Positions 4,663 to 5,278 of a DNA stretch of 5,278 bases are shown in pieces (position 1 is the first letter of the stretch; each line of letters begins with the position of its first letter). The stretch comes from Candidatus Coatesbacteria bacterium RBG_13_66_14. GTDB taxonomy: Bacteria; RBG-13-66-14. The translations under genes and the position numbers were made by a program. The stretch is taken from the NCBI GenBank assembly GCA_001774505.1, contig MFAF01000042.1, positions 3,374 to 8,651 on the forward strand, read 5' to 3'. Under the pieces are notes generated by a model, which ran no database searches, was not told the origin of the DNA, and saw nothing but the letters and a program-made list of their open reading frames with translations.

Positions 4663-5187
4663 ATGCCGGATAAAGAGCCGCCGGGAGATTCGCCGAAAAA
4701 GGAGGAGCGCACACTCGTAGAGCGCTACCTCGAGGAGTTCCGCCAGGGCTTTCTGTACGAGGTCCTGCGCTGGGGCAACGACCGGCTGCTCCACGGCGGG
4801 AGCTTCATGCGCCTGGTGGAGAGGGCATGCGCCGAGTTTGCCCGCGGGGGCCACACGGGGTCGGACGCCGCCAGCCTCATCTTCGAGGAGATTTTCCGGA
4901 GCGAGAAGCTGGACCAACTCCTGGGCTGGCCGACCGGCGAGCAGGTGATAACGGTGGACCCGGCGCGGGTCCTGACGGCCTTCGAGGAGACGCTGGAGCG
5001 GAGCACGTCGGCCGACCGCCACTTCTTCACCCGCTGGCGGGTGAGCCGGCTGACCGTGGAGTTCCTGCGCACCCTGGAGCGGGTGCTGGGCGAGGACGGC
5101 TATCTGGCCGAGCGGTTCCGCTTCGAGTACGGCCTGTTCCTGGCGTCGCTGGGGGACGGCCGGGCCGGCCGGCGGCTGAAGGAATAG
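4663..5187 (+). CDS. 174-residue soluble protein of unknown function
   Basis: I do not recognise a family. The first 15 residues are polar and Pro/Lys-rich and look disordered. The rest reads as mostly helical, with amphipathic stretches (about 17-43, 47-60, 66-80, 98-108 and 122-168), a single Cys (56) and a short turn-rich segment around GWPTGEQ (about 79-85). There is no signal peptide, membrane helix or metal-binding motif. It starts 63 bases after the PilB/GspE-like gene on the same strand, with no terminator between, so co-transcription is likely. The ATG at 4663 has no good ribosome site; an A-rich TTAAAAAA lies just upstream. An AAGGAGG at 4698-4704 inside the gene has no start codon after it. 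A later ATG at 4807, with GGGAG upstream, would drop 48 residues. GC-rich third positions throughout support coding. It could be a partner of the preceding protein, but only position suggests this. Confidence 0.85.
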   Translation: MPDKEPPGDSPKKEERTLVERYLEEFRQGFLYEVLRWGNDRLLHGGSFMRLVERACAEFARGGHTGSDAASLIFEEIFRSEKLDQLLGWPTGEQVITVDPARVLTAFEETLERSTSADRHFFTRWRVSRLTVEFLRTLERVLGEDGYLAERFRFEYGLFLASLGDGRAGRRLKE

Positions 5188-5251
5188 GTGGCGGTACACA
5201 CCGGCGGTTTTTTACAAGGCAGCCTTCGCCCCGAAAATTGCGATGACGTAG

Positions 5252-5278
5252 GGGCCGACCTTTAGGTCGGCCCGTTTT
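5252..5278 (+). terminator. probable terminator of the plus-strand operon, derived from a GTAGGGGC palindromic module
   Basis: A perfect 9-bp stem, GGGCCGACC (5252-5260) with GGTCGGCCC (5265-5273), has a TTTA loop and is followed by G and TTTT to the window edge. It starts with GTAGGGGC at 5248, tying it to the repeat family at 688-756. It lies 64 bases after the last stop. A closer T-run at 5208-5213 has only a 4-bp stem (CGGT 5192-5195 with ACCG 5200-5203) that is separated from the T-run by GCGG, so I regard it as a poor terminator. Confidence 0.6.

Noticed and set aside
2808..4673. Plus-strand 621-codon frame, and a minus-strand 509-codon frame at 2905-4434
   Set aside because: Both are shadows of the PilB/GspE-like gene, Arg/Pro/Gly-rich or antisense-like, with no domains.

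Overview
This is GC-rich bacterial DNA (roughly two thirds G+C by eye, with third codon positions almost all G or C). It comes from a diderm-type organism, judging by a large lipoprotein with a type II signal peptide and a Gln after the lipid-bearing Cys, and by a PilB/GspE-family protein. Intergenic DNA full of short palindromic 'GTAGGG(G)C' modules and GAGCTACGCC repeats suggests an environmental or uncultured lineage. I cannot assign a phylum from the sequence. No RNA gene, CRISPR array, transposase or phage gene is visible.

Layout from left to right. (1) 1-189 +: the last 62 codons of a charged protein of unknown function. (2) 186-647 -: a VanZ-family four-helix membrane protein, convergent with (1), the two stop codons interlocking in one CTAG. 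(3) 648-974: a 327-base gene-free stretch made of nested repeats. It holds a 143-bp element with perfect 13-bp terminal inverted repeats, a 10-bp GTAGGGGCGG inverted pair, GAGCTACGCC units, and a terminator-like hairpin that points to the plus strand. (4) 975-2732 -: a lipoprotein with N-terminal TPR-like helical repeats and a C-terminal type I periplasmic-binding domain, driven by a near-consensus sigma70 promoter. (5) 2733-2946: a divergent promoter region with further GTAGGGC modules. (6) 2947-4599 +: a PilB/GspE-type protein. Its N-terminal MshEN cyclic-di-GMP-binding repeats are well preserved, but Walker A, Asp box, Walker B surroundings and His box are degraded. (7) 4663-5187 +: an unrecognised 174-residue soluble protein, probably co-transcribed. 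(8) 5188-5278: a spacer ending in a 9-bp hairpin plus T-run, a probable terminator that also begins with GTAGGGGC.

The most interesting object is gene (6). It looks like a catalytically dead secretion/type IV pilus ATPase paralogue that has kept its second-messenger sensor and its zinc-type tetracysteine. A reasonable inference is a c-di-GMP-responsive regulator or scaffold for a pilus or secretion motor encoded elsewhere, with the following unknown gene as a candidate partner. The minus-strand lipoprotein and VanZ protein are envelope proteins. Nothing in the window links them functionally to the plus-strand pair except the shared divergent promoter region.
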